Origin: Platanthera guangdongensis
Lineage: Eukaryota > Streptophyta > Magnoliopsida > Asparagales > Orchidaceae
Reading direction: 5' to 3'
DNA length: 64,000 bases
NCBI GenBank assembly: GCA_039583875.1
Contig: CM077161.1
Span: 64,051,885-64,115,884, forward strand
The notes under the pieces were generated by a model, which was given only the letters and a program-made list of their open reading frames with translations, made no database searches and was not told the origin of the DNA. Below, in pieces: positions 30,588-42,406 of the stretch. The position numbers were made by a program, and so were the translations under genes. Within the stretch, counting starts at the first letter, position 1. Each line of letters opens with the position of its first letter.

Positions 30588-31823
30588 ATGTGGGGATATT
30601 CGTATGCCCAATGTCGTTGGTGTGGAAAGCCTTCCCATGCTAGTCATGAATGCCCTACGAGAGATATTGAGCATAAGCCTCAGCACACAATGCATGAGAT
30701 GCTGTATTCGTACAACCCTTCAAACACTGTGCCCCGAGCTTATGGTCAATCGTCCTCGCCACATACACCGTTCTCTTATCCCTCTCTGGCCCCACAAGGA
30801 CCGTAGAGTAATGGGGGAAAGTGTTTGTATTGTCGTAGAACAGATCATGTCCTGAAGGATTGTGCCGAGTACCTCCGTGTTTTGGAAGAGGATGATGAGC
30901 CGGACATCCGGATCATCCCGACTCCTACCCTTGGTGGCACACCTTCATCATATGGTCATGTATCCCTGTCACCTTTATTTGTTGAAGGGAATGATGTGGA
31001 CACAACCGCCAGATGTGTGGCTGATCTAGGCTTCGACGTGGCTGAGCCCATCTCTCCTGTGCATACATCTCCAAGCGTGGAGCAGATTCTTTGTGAGGAA
31101 CCTGCGCTTGACTTTTAGCAAAGTTCTTCCGCCTTTTGTGCTTTCTACTTCAGTCATCTCTGACGACATTTTTGATGATGCAACACAAGTTGAGGCTTGT
31201 GATACATGGATTGTTTCCACTCCCATGGAGGAGGACAACCTTCCTGGTGTCGAGGTTTCTCCCTCGATACCAAAGGAGGAAGTCCAAGTCTTGGTGGAGG
31301 CCTCTATGGATCTGACCGAGCCTTGTAGCATTATCGACATTGCTGACGATATTTTTCTACCCCAGCCTTTGGGGAGTGAAACCGGGATCACTCCCCTGAT
31401 TATTTCTTTATGTTCTTTGTCTCTTTTATTTCATGACCCCCTTCCTTATATGAACCTGTGCAGGTTCAATCTCCACGAGTAAGTTAGGTTGACGTTGAGC
31501 CTTGCGCTCAGGCTGTCGACGAGTGCATCCTCTTATGTGAGGAGGTTCCTACCTCCTTCATAGTGGAAGCCCCTGCCGTCACCTTCGCCCCCAGTGAACT
31601 TGTGGTGGACGAAACCTTGCTAGGCAAGGATATGTTTTTTGGTGAGATGAGTGAGGACCAGGCATCCTCCTCATTCTACTTCATATTTCCTCTGCCTGCG
31701 AGGAGCAGGTATGATTATTTAGGCAGAGGCGTAACTGTTCTATCGCCCTATCGGTACCCGTTACAGAAACAGATATTGGAACAGTTACCTGTGCATTTTT
31801 CTTTTCATAGGCCCATTTGCTAA
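30588..31823 (+). pseudogene. Zinc-knuckle protein of Athila-like element 2, broken
   Basis: Homologue of the 410-codon ORF in element 1. ATG at 30588; two CCHC knuckles are visible, CRWCGKPSHASHEC (about 30612-30653) and CLYCRRTDHVLKDC (about 30822-30863), whereas element 1 keeps only the second. A TAG at 30804-30806 lies just before the second knuckle. The frame closes at 31116-31118, continues in another frame from about 31093 to 31482, and returns to the first frame at 31563 for the conserved C-terminus (LLGKDMFFGEMSEDQASSS, SRYDYLGRGV) ending at 31823. So this copy has at least one stop and two frameshifts. Confidence 0.7.
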
Positions 31824-33576
31824 AACCTTTTCGTAGCCGAATAAGTCGGGTTGGGATGACAATAACCCCAGTACTTATCTTTCATTTTATGTGCTTTTAT
31901 TTTCATTTCTATTTTAGTTTTAGCATTTTGTTTTGTATATTTTTCTTTTGTTTTTGCGGAGCTCACCCCTGCAGGCATTTATGGCAAATTGCATTGGCGG
32001 GGTTGTGATTCTTCGTATGGCGGGCCTGCTTCAGGTTTCCACGCGTCTTCTGGTATGCTCACTGGCTGAGCATTGGGTAACCACTTCTCTTAGGTCTTTT
32101 TGATTTTAATTTCTCTATCATATGCTGTGTAGTTTAGTTTAAGTCTGGGGGAGAGCCAGTTTTGTTACCTTTTGCACGTGAACATCTCATGTGGATACTA
32201 AAAGATTTTATAGTTTTATTTTGATTAGTTCATTGCACTGCACACCACTGCACCCACTTGAGTGCGTGCTTAGTTGTTCGTGTACTGCGGGTTAAACTCA
32301 TTTCTTCGTTAGATTTGGGAAAATTAATGTGCTGGCTTAGGATTGTGAGACAGAGTAAAATGTTGACCTTGTTGTCTTTCTAGTCAACTGCTCACGTCTC
32401 GTGTAGAAATTCGAGTAGATTTAATTTTTCTGTATACCTATGGTTTTATACTTTTCTATTTGCATAAAGATCTTTTTGTTCTACTCAAAAGTTGGTGAAT
32501 CTGGTGTGAATCAAATAGTAGTATAGGAATGTGTGTAGCCGTCACTAGACTCGTTTTGCTCGAGTCGAGAGGAAGGATCATCTTTCTTGGTGGTTAAGAA
32601 CTTGCCCCAAGATACTCTTGAAACATGGGTACTTGGTTAGTCTAGCGTGAGCGTGATGTAGGCCATCATTTTGGCCCGGTTGAGCTTTGTACTGTTCCTA
32701 ACATCATATCCTCGCTAGCCCCGTTGTGCATACCCATTTTTTGATTCAGCTCCACCTTCATTCACTAAAGCCCCATAGCCTATCCTAGTCGCACACCCAA
32801 GATGAGTTTAGTGTTTTATATTTTAATGTTGGGATGTGATGTGGTGTTATTATTTGTGAAAATGTGGAAGTGCTCCCAAGTTTATATCTGCTGAATTGTG
32901 AAAATAAAATGAAGAAAAGAAAAAAAAGAAAAATATTTGTAAAGAAAAAAAAGTGAGAAGAAAAAGTTTAAATTGAAAATCTTTTTGGAAATGTGATTAT
33001 ATTTGGAGTAGGCGGTGCACACACCCATATGTTAAAAGTTAAGTCTGGAGGTGTGGTGTACCTGTATATTTTGTGGTTAGCGGTTGGATTCTTTTTAGGC
33101 TAGCTCATTTTGATTAGGTGCATAGTCTTTCTTTTTATCATTGTTTACCTCACCGTAACCCAAGCCTCGTGATTATCCTAAAGTCCTACGGATTTGCGCT
33201 TGAGTATAACTAGTGCCGAGGAGAGAGTGTGAAAGGGCAAGCGTAAGGTCCCCGACATTAGTGGATTCCTTTGGAGGTGATCCTGAGCCCTGATCTTTGG
33301 CAAAGCTCACCTTAGTGGCCAGGCTACTTTCTTCCTATGCGTGACAGGTTGATTCACCGTGATTCTATTTTTGAGTAGTAATAAAATTTTGATACGCATT
33401 GTGAAAAATATAAACTATTCTGCATACTTAGAAATTTTCTCTATTGTATTTTTACGCACGCGAGCATGCGACTTCGCATGGTACTTTGTTTTTCAATTTC
33501 ATTGTTAGATAGTAATTTTCCCTATCTGCTTAGATTTTGTTTGCTCGGGACGCGCAAATAGTTAAGTATGGGGGTG
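31824..33576 (+). other. Non-coding 3' region and polypurine tract of Athila-like element 2
   Basis: Three polypurine-like motifs: 32141-32153 (aagtctgggggag), 33041-33053 (aagtctggaggtg) and the LTR-adjacent 33563-33576 (taagtatgggggtg). An A-rich run lies at about 32898-32985. No supported ORF. Confidence 0.6.
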
Positions 33577-34124
33577 TGATGAGTGCGATTTATATTGGGT
33601 TTTTCGGACTCATCTGGGCTAGTTTTCACGTGTTTGCACTTCACTTTTAGTTTGTTATCGTATATATTTCATCCTATCTTTATTTCCATAGGAAGTGCAC
33701 ACATAGGCCAGTGGTTGTGTATTTTTGTACTTTTAATATTTGTACTCCCTTTTGGTGCTCGTTTGGAATGTCTGCACATATCAGTGCTGGGTTTAGGGGT
33801 CCTGTGTGTGTTCCGAGGATGTTTAGAAGCAGGAATACTGCACACGATCATCGAATATAGTGCGCACGACCACTGGTCGTGCGCCGATGATCGTGCGCAA
33901 TGTACCCTGATTTCCAAAATCTGCCTGGGGTAATCGCACGATCACTGGATATTGTGCGCACGACCACCGATCGTGCGCCACTGATCGTGTGCATTGATTC
34001 CTCTTTTCCTGGAGTCCTATCTGGGGTAATCGCACGACCATTGAACTTAGTGCGCACGACCACTGGTCGTGCGCCACTACTCGTGCGCGTTATCCCAGTT
34101 CTTCTTCCTAATCTGCCATGCCAG
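33577..34124 (+). repeat. 3' LTR of Athila-like element 2, first part
   Basis: Matches 28804 on; stops at the E insertion after GCCAG (34120-34124). Confidence 0.85.
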
Positions 34125-35036
34125 TGTAACATCCCATGTTTCTTCTAGACCCCCTCAACTTAGATTGGGTTAGGCATGGGGTGGGTGATAGGGAATTTAG
34201 CTAGGTTGGACCCTAGGTTGTGGGTTGTAACCATGTGGGGCCCACTAAGGTGCCAAAGTCAAACTAGGTCAAACTAGCTTAAATAGGAACCCTAGCCACA
34301 CCATGACCCCACCACATTGCCCTAACCCTAAAACAATCAAAGTGGACACTAGGGCATGCCAATAGGTCAACCCTTTGACCCTAGTTGACCAAAGTCAACC
34401 ATGGCCCTAATTTGGTCAAACCTATACCTATAGGCCCAATTAGCCCAAGTAGGGCACCACATTGACCCAACCCAAGTTGGGTGGTGCACTTAGACCCATG
34501 AACACCAAGTGGGGTCAGCCCACTCATCATGGTTGACCAAGTCAACCCAAGTCAACCTAATTAACCTAAAAGAGAAAATGAAGGGTAAGCCCACTCCCCT
34601 TGGGCCAAGCCCACCAAAATTGGTCCATGGCCAGCCCAAGTGGACAAAGAACACCCCTACCCTCTGGTTTTGAATAGAGGGACACATGCATGAGGGTAAA
34701 ATGGGAATTTTAGGAGAGAGAAGAGGTGTGAGAAGAGGAAAAGTGGTGGAGGCCACATGGCCTTGGTTCCTTCTGCCCCAAAATTGTGTTGGATGGCCTC
34801 CTCAGAGAATTTCCGGAGCATTTGGCAGCATGGGGGCCACTTGGCACCTAGGGTGAAGCCTCCAAAGCTCCAAACCGAGCTCACCTTGGTTGTATCTCCC
34901 TATACAGCAACTCCCAGCCCAAATCGACCACACCATCACCTTCAGAGGGTAGCATCGAGTGGAGAACGAGTCCTGGAGTGAAGCTTTTGGTGTAGAATCA
35001 AGGATTTGAGCAAGAGATCGCCAGAGCAGCTCATCT

Positions 35037-35078
35037 ATGGCCAACCGCCGCCAACCTCACCGCCATGCCGCCATTCGG
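35037..35078 (+). CDS. Candidate gag exon 1 inside the 5' LTR of E
   Basis: Fourteen codons beginning MANRRQPHRHAA, followed by CGG|GTCTGT, a weak donor aligned with the GTGAGT of A. The following bases (GCTAGAT...GGGAGAGACATCGG) also align with A. The 3' LTR copy (43308-43349) is more basic (MANRRQPRRRVA). Phase 0. Confidence 0.4.
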
Positions 35079-37889
35079 GTCTGTTTCGCCTCCCCTCTAC
35101 TCATGCTAGATTTCTAGATCTTTAGGGAGAGACATCGGGCTGAATTGAGCCCGATACCATGAGTGGAAAATGAGAAATTTCCGATTTTTATTTCTTGCTC
35201 GCGTTCGCAGGAGGAGCCAATTCCGGCGGCATCATCACCGGAAACCGCTAGCCGCCACCTCAGTGAAGGTGGTGGCGACATCTGCCGGCGGTGGTGGTGG
35301 CTCAGCTGGCCGGAATTAGCCAGCAAAAGTGGCCAGCCAGAATCAATCTGGACCGTTGGCTGTTTGGGGACAATGACCGGATCCCGTTAATCTTGCTTTA
35401 AGATTCGTGCATATAAGTTATAATAAATCAAACAAAAACTATAGTATTTTATATAAATCTGTAACACTTATTCAGTAACATTGCATGGTAAGTTTAGTTC
35501 TCTTAGAGGCATTTCCAGGTCATGCTCATTAAATGAAATTTGTAGCTTAACCTCTTATCTTTAATTTGCCACCGTAATCATGTAATTTGGAGCAGTATAC
35601 TGCCCTGTAGGTCAGTTTTCCTAGAGTTGGTCCTAGGCAAGGGGAGAACTTCAATTTAATGCCCAAGCCAAACCAGTAATCAACATGACCCCAAAGTTTG
35701 GGCGCATGCATGTTTAGGGTACATTTAGCCCATGCCAAAAATTGGGAATTTGTGGGAAAACATTTTCTATAGTTTTGTTCATAACACACAAAATTAAATA
35801 AATGTAATATTTGGAGGGCTATGGCTCCAAATGGCCCCAAATTTTGGTGGCATGTCCTTGGGGACTATTCATGTGCATGGTAAAAATTTTAGCACATTTG
35901 GACCACTGCATGTTGGGTACACTCACATGCATGTGTTGATTATATATATGCTTGGGGTGCAAATAGTCATTTTTGATATATTTTGTATTAAGCCTATTTG
36001 GAACATCCAAAAATGATGATATTGTTTTCAGAGGCTCATTAGGGTGAATTTTACCGCGCATTGTAATAATGAGATTTTTTTGGAAGCAAAAATCCCATTA
36101 TTTGGAATTTTTGGAAAAATAGAACTTTTTGAAAAAATAAATGTAAAAATAGGTCATCTTTGAGATAAAATCCCCAATTTTTGTCAAGGTCAATATTATG
36201 TTAGATTTAACTCCTGAAAATTTTTATGTCTCTGTTTGAAGAATTTTGATAGGAGTTCTGTGGAAATTACCTTTTTACCCTCATTTTACTTAATTAGCAA
36301 ATTGGTGAAAATACTTGTATAATTTTCTCAATATTTTTGGATTATTCAATAATTTTTAAAACCTTATAATGATATTTTGGTAAATTATTAAGATTTGAAA
36401 TTTGTAGGCCACTACATTGTAGATGTTGATGAAAATCTGCCATTAGCCTTAAATTCATGATATATAAGCTCTATAATTTTCCTAGAATTTTTAGTAATGT
36501 ATTCCTTATACTTCATTTGGAAAATGACAATTTTATGAATTTTGTATTAATTAAGGAATAAATAGAAATAATCAAAGGAAAATTCTAAATTTTGGTGGAC
36601 AGCAAAAGGTTACCAACATATAACTCAGGAAAAATTCCTTAGGTCGGTGGATTAAAATTGTCATACTTCATGTATTAAATGACCTAGGGGATTAATTAAA
36701 TGATTTAATTAGAGGCCTTAATGACTTAGGAAAATTATGAAAATAATAGGCTCACTTCATTAGTCCATACTATCCTAGGATAAATAAGTAGGGGCAGGTG
36801 GCCCAAGGAATTGGAAGTTACATTTCGGGGTAGTATTAGGTCATGGGTTGCGCATAGTGTAAGTAGGTCATGTTATAAGGACCACCGGAGGATAGATCAA
36901 TAAATGAGCTAGAGACATCAATTGGAATATGACCCTGGTGGGTAGAGTTTTCTTAGTGACAAGAGTAAAGTGCAAGCCTTGGATAACAACTGGAGTGGAG
37001 GCCGGTGGAAGACCGTCGCCCTTCTGAGAACATCTTAAGTCATTAGGATCACTTAAGAGTAATAACGAGAGCTGTGGGTGAATTTTGGGGAGCCATCAAC
37101 TTAAGTAAATATCCTTGAGAAAGGGAGCTTTGGGCGTAATCCCATCATAGTTCCTAGTGCCCCCAAGAGCACTTCACCGGGTATACTCTGGGCAGTCCTG
37201 GGATTAACCTTAAATCACTAAGTATAATAATCCGTAAACAAGAGTAGTCTAATAGGTTAGGACATTGTGGTTGATTCTCGGCCGTGTAGGGTTTGAGGGA
37301 TATGGAATAAAGGCACTATTGTGCATTCTCACCCGTGTAGGGTTGCAGGGATTGTGATAATGCTTACCCGTGTACGGTTTGAGGGATTCAGGACAGGTTG
37401 GTCTGCGAGCTGAAGGCTCGGGATGAAATACTTGCATGTGCATAAATTTATTGGCGGGGCATGCGGTACTGGCCATTCGTCACACCGATGGTAGTACGGT
37501 GCACCAGGCGGGTATGAGGGTTTGAGGGGCCAGTGGGTTGTTTTACACTGCGGTCTGGAGGTCGATCCCCGATAACGCACACCCGACCCAACAAGACTGA
37601 CGGGTTGTCAGCAAAGTACGTACGTATAGACTCTAGAGTGCACCTTGGACGCGTACAGAGGCGTATGAGAGGGGTCTAAGGTTTGGTAGTGTGCATACCA
37701 GCCTAGAAGTGGAGATGCCCGCTCCACTGCTGCCGTAGCCACAGCGGTGGTACCCGAGAGTGAAGCTAGCTCTCAAAAAGTGGGACTAAAGGTCTGTGAT
37801 CACGGAGTCGTTGTGTGTGAGTTGCACTTGCCTGTGCATAATTTGCATCATAAACATTCATTCATATTGGGTCATACGCTTCATAAATC

Positions 37890-37986
37890 CTTATTATATA
37901 AATTAGTATGGGCTCTTTCATATGATAAGTTAAATTTCCTAGAAACCTTAACTTATAAATTTGTATGTGCATTTTTATAAGTTAAG
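37890..37986 (+). ncRNA. Tandem AT-rich hairpins of E
   Basis: Hairpin 1 stem CTTATTATATAAA/TTTCATATGATAAG with one bulge and a wobble pair, loop ttagtatgggctc. Hairpin 2 stem CCTTAACTTATAAA/TTTTATAAGTTAAGG, loop tttgtatgtgca (tttgtatgggca in the 3' LTR). Outer stems differ from A and D but pairing is kept. Confidence 0.5.
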
Positions 37987-38320
37987 GTACGATTTGTGAT
38001 TGTTGAGTAGTGCTAGCATAGTTTTACTTTCCTGCACTTACTTTCAGTTCTTTACTCACTTTATCGTACTGTACTTTTTTACTTACTTTAGTTTTATACT
38101 TCATTACTGCACTTGTACTCTTACATAGAAATGATAGAGTAAAACTACTGTTACTCCTCATATACTTGTTAGTATAGTGTCACTGCCACCTGTTTACTCT
38201 TGATACCCCTTGTTGTCCTCCGCTTCGTCCTCCCGAACGATGCCTAGGAGTTGTGGGGCGAGGTGTGGAGGAAACGACTTACTCTTTTTGACTAATGATC
38301 GGTGACCAAACTATTTTTAG

Positions 38321-38425
38321 GAGCTCGAGGAGATGGAGCATCAGTACGACCAGCAGGACGAGATGGCAGGACGTGAGCAGCTAATACCACCACCGACTAC
38401 TACTACTACTGCAGAGTTGCGTCAG
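38321..38425 (+). CDS. Candidate gag exon 2 inside the 5' LTR of E
   Basis: 105 nt, 35 open codons (ELEEMEHQYDQQDEMAG...), between acceptor ctatttttag|GAG and donor CAG|GTGGGA, phase 0. The 3' LTR copy is 46640-46744. Shares a QQD core and Thr/Pro-rich tail with A exon 2. Proposed partner acceptor CCACAG|GTC at 38980. Confidence 0.55.
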
Positions 38426-38781
38426 GTGGGATGACTTGGTGATGATAGATATCTTTCGCTGTTTACATTTGAGAGAGAGAGATTTGATTTGATGTACTGG
38501 GAATAAGCCATTATTACTCTTCGTTTTATGCTTGTACTCATTTGGACTGATGTTTTCTTTTCATATATTTATATATGTGCTGTGACTGTGGAGTAGTTGT
38601 GGTTTTCTTTTACCGCTATACTTCTTTTCTCATATTAGCTCACAGGTTTATGATCATACTAGCCTGTAGAATCGGTGTGTTGCGGTGTCGACTAACCCGT
38701 GCATTAGTGTCACCGTAAGACGACAGTTCTGGGCATAAGGCCGGGTAGCCTCCTTGGTAAGGGGGAGGGGGTCTTACAAAC

Positions 38782-38790
38782 TGGTATCAC
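38782..38790 (+). other. Primer binding site of E
   Basis: TGGTATCAC three bases after the LTR end; initiator tRNA-Met type, short match. Confidence 0.7.
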
Positions 38791-38849
38791 TTGACCGAAC
38801 GATCATATGAGAAAGAAGTCCACAACATTGGACCACCCCGTAGGAGTAT

Positions 38850-38892
38850 TAGTTTGCGGACAAACTATGCAGCGGAAGCAGTGGTGTGCCCA
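38850..38892 (+). ncRNA. Conserved post-PBS hairpin and block (E)
   Basis: TAGTTTGcggaCAAACTA followed by AGCGGAAGCAGTGGTGTGCC. The hairpin arms and the block match A although the flanks do not. Confidence 0.5.
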
Positions 38893-38964
38893 AGTTTAAA
38901 AAGTCACATAAAACAGTCAATTAAGTACAATGTGTTAGGTCAGTTTTGTTTTAACCTTACCTTT

Positions 38965-40098
38965 ATGCAACCTCCACAGGTCGTCGCGCCGCAAAATGTG
39001 GTTCCTCCCCCTCCAGCTGCCACTCCATTTCTACAGACGGAGATGGGGTATACTTTGACGGCGATCCTGGATTCCTTCAAAGACCAGCAAGTCCCGGCCC
39101 CGCAGCCAAATCCGTGGTCAAGCTGGCTACGTGCCTTCAAGAGCCTGTCCCCACTGAGGTACCGTGGGGCAAAGGATACTGTAAAGACGGAGGAATGGCT
39201 GGAGGCCATGCACGAGATTTTGGCAGGCATCAGCTGCCCGGTCGGCCAGGCAGTTCCTCTACACACCTCTGCACTAGAATATCATGCGAAGAGATGGTGG
39301 AAGTCAGCGCGGGTGTCTACATATGCGGACTGGGAGCTGTCAGACATATCTTGGGAGGAGTTCGGTGATGTATTTTTGGATCACTTCGTATCTACTACGG
39401 ACAGAGATGCTTTGGAGGAGAGGTTTCTGAACCTCAGACAGGGGAGCAGATCGGTGATTGAGTACCAGAGGGAGTTCTCCCACATTGTCAGGTTCGCGGG
39501 GATACATGACACAGATGACATGAGGTATGCCAAGAGGTTCTACCAGGGCCTCAGGGATGATTTGGGCAGACTTTGTTGTTCATTTCTCACGGCACGTCTA
39601 CCCAGATTATTGAGATGACAAAGAAGCTGGAGGCCGACCAGCTGATGGTGCAAGGCTGAGGGAAGAGACCGTACAATGAGTCGACATCAGGAGAGAGCAG
39701 CAGGGTCTCTCAGAGAGGCAGGACTATTGGATACAAGAGGGGTGGGGGACTTCATTGTCCCAACTTCAGGCAGGAGCACTGGCCTCTTCCAGCATTAGCT
39801 CCCCCACCTCTACAGGTGCATGCTCTGAGGATACAGGATGACCATGGACATAGACCAGTAGTTTGTTACGGATGCCGCCAGCCAGGGCACATTAGATCGG
39901 AGTGTCCACATCGATTCCATCCACCTCCTCCTCCTCCACCTCCAGTGGCCCCAGTACAGCATGGTCGAGGCCGAGGCCGAGTACGAGGTCGAGGCTGAGG
40001 CCGGGGATATCACAACAGAGGACGCAACCAGAAGCAGATGTATGCTTTGGACCTCACGGAGCAGAGGAACCCCGAGGAGGTGATTACAGGTACTTAGA
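38965..40098 (+). pseudogene. gag: Gag of E, frameshift and stops
   Basis: Internal ATG at 38965; spliced reading would enter at 38980 (VVAPQNVV). The capsid region is well kept to about 39560 (TEEWLEAMHEIL, AKRWWKSA, FLDHFVS, YQREF, FYQGLRDD). A frameshift near 39568 moves the remainder to the frame starting TKKLEADQ. In-frame TGA follow at 39657-39659 and 39996-39998. CCHC knuckle CYGCRQPGHIRSEC at about 39867-39908, then a Pro-rich and an Arg/Gly tail. Unspliced reading stops at TAG 40096-40098, just inside the gag-protease intron. Confidence 0.85.
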
Positions 40099-40181
40099 TT
40101 ATTTTAATTTAGAAATTTCAACCTTAGTAGTGCCTTGTAAACCATATAAATAACATCCATTATACCTCAAATAAATCTCAG
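40090..40181 (+). other. Short intron between gag and protease (element E)
   Basis: 92 bases, GTACTT...CTCAG, at exactly the codon and phase used in A (ACA G|GC ATA). Contains a TAG three codons in. Interior sequence is unrelated to the A intron. Confidence 0.7.
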
Positions 40182-42323
40182 GCATAGTTATGATCAGTGG
40201 CAAGCCTGCACATACCCTCTTCAAAATGGGTGCTTCCCACTCATTCGTGTCGGGCACTTTCATTGAAGGACTATAGGGTGTGGAGAGATTTCCTGGCACA
40301 GAGATAAGGGTGCGTCTTCCTGATGGCTCGGAGCTACTGACCAAGGGTAGCTGCAACATGGAGGCCGAGATAGGAGGCAAGACATTCGAAGCTCCGGCGG
40401 CGATCTTGAGATTGACGGACTTTGATTTGATTTTGGACATGACCTGGCTTCATTGGAACTATGCACAGATCGACTGCCCCTCTAAGAGGATCACGCTCAG
40501 ACATGGATACTGCTACATTACTATCGAAGGTATCCGACCTATCCCCTATCTATCATTACCTTCTGTATAGGCTGACAAGGCCTATGAGCAGGGGGAATCT
40601 CAAGTACATCGATAAGCAGAAGGATCTAAATCTGCGACAGAGAAGATGGCTATAGTTCCTCTTTGACTATGATTACCAGATTCACTATGACCCGGGGAAG
40701 GCAAACACAGTAACAGATGCATTGAGCAGGAGGGCCGGCACCTCTGGGCCGGAGCCTCGGATGATGACTATGGAGCTGATACAGGTGATGGACGACATGC
40801 ATATTACTATGGTTTCTGAGGCCGAAACAGTTCGAAACCGAGAGTACCTGAGCTCTTTGATCAGTGATGATGACATTCGGGAGCGCATTATGGGGCATCA
40901 GAGGCTAGATGCTACATTGGAACCGATTTTCAGTGCCCTGGAAAGGGGCAAGGTTGAGGATTACACGCTGCAGGATGATTTCCTTCACTTCCGTGGACGC
41001 ATTTATATACCAGCAGGGGGCGGTATCCAGGATGATATACTTAGAGAGGCACATTGCTCCAAATATTCAGTGCATCCCGGCATCACCAAGATGTGGGCAG
41101 ATTTACGGAGGACTATGTATTGGCCTGAGATGAAGAGGGAGATCACCCACATTATGACACATTGTGAGATGTGCCAGCGCGTTAAGGCGGAATGCAAGAG
41201 CCCGGGAGGTTTATTATAGCCATTGCCAGTCCCAGAGTGGAAGTTCGAGGACATTGCTATGGACTTTGTGCACAGACTAACTCGCTCCCACTCTGGGCAT
41301 GATTCTATATGGGTCATAGTAGACAGACTGACCAAGGTGGCGCGCTTTATTCCAGTTAGAAAGGATGCTCCAGTTACAGTTTTGGTGAGATTATTCGTGG
41401 AGCAGTTTGTTAGATACCATGGCATTCCCAGGACAATTGTTTCGGACCGCGATGGTCGTTTCACTTCGAGCAAGTGGAGGGCTGTGCATGCATACTTGGG
41501 CTCTCAACTTACTTTTAGTACCGCCTTCCACCCGCAGACCGACAGACTGACCGAGCGGACCATCCGGACCATAGAGGATCTACTCCGCCTATGCATATTG
41601 GTTACGGGGAAGCCTTGGGAGAGGCTGCTACCACTGATCGAGTTCTCCTATAATAACAGTCACCAGGCAAGCATCAGGATGGCTCCATATGAGGCACTTT
41701 ACGGGAGGAAGTGTCTGACACCACAGTTATGGTTTCAGGATGTGGATACGAAGGCTCTTGGTTCTGATTATGTGAAGGATACGGGGGCTCAGGTACATTT
41801 GATCAGGGATCGACTGCTAGAGGCCCAGAGCAGACAGGCGAAGTATTATGATGCTCGGCACCGGAAGGTGGAGTTCCAGGTTGGAGACAGAGTTTTGTTG
41901 AAGATACATCCGGTACATGGTGTCTCTCGGGTGCGGAGGCACAAGAAGCTCAGTCCTCGATACATGGGGCCATACTTGATCCTGGAGCGGATCGGCCCCT
42001 TAGCTTACCGATTGCAGCTGCCACCGGAGTTGGGTACCCTACACGACGTCTTCCATGTCTCTTCCTTGCGAAGAGCTCTCCTACGGCCGGAGCAACATGT
42101 TACTACTACAGCCGGTCCGATAGCGTAAGATAGATCCGTCAGATTGGAGTCGATACGGATTGATGATACAAATGTCCGTGTGTTGCGGAAGAAGAATGTC
42201 GCTCTCGTGAAGGTGTTGTGGTCCAATCATGGACAAGTGGAGAACACCTGGGGGCCGAGGGATCTAATGTTGGAACGACACCCAGAGCTGTTTACTTCAG
42301 GTATGCTGCAAATTATGTTTTGA
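40182..42323 (+). pseudogene. pol: Pol of E: protease (active site lost), RNase H tail, integrase-chromodomain; RT deleted
   Basis: Protease segment 40184-40570: the catalytic motif is FKMGASHSF instead of FDTGASHSF, so the aspartate is gone; stops at 40274 and 40568. At about 40600 the frame jumps from the post-protease linker to LKYIDKQKDLNLRQRRWL, the RNase H C-terminus, so RT and most of RNase H are absent. After TAG 40653, integrase runs to 42323 in one frame: HHCC finger with CEMC, TAG at 41217-41219, D (AMDFVHR), D (SDRDGRFTS) and E (TERTIRT), GPF-like segment, TAA at 42126-42128 and a chromodomain-like end (VKVLWSNHGQVENTW). Confidence 0.87.
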
Positions 42324-42406
42324 ATTTACTTAAACTATTACATGTAGAACCCGTAGACCCGAACTTGAATTTTGGGGACGAAATTATTTTCTTGTTTATT
42401 GGGATT
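42324..42406 (+). other. Polypurine tract region of E
   Basis: tttggggacgaaattatttt followed by a T-rich stretch and GGGATT before the LTR, matching the layout of A and D. Confidence 0.65.

Larger units (their letters stand above)
34125..38778 (+). repeat. 5' LTR of E (4654 bp)
   Basis: Begins TGTAACATCCC and ends GGGTCTTACA. Unlike the other LTRs here, U3 is rich in ggtcaa/ttgacc and gcccaa words rather than CG palindromes, and the middle (35390-36840) is AT-rich with no ORF I would support. Holds the ATG exon (35037-35078), hairpins (37890-37986) and the 105-nt exon (38321-38425). Confidence 0.9.
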
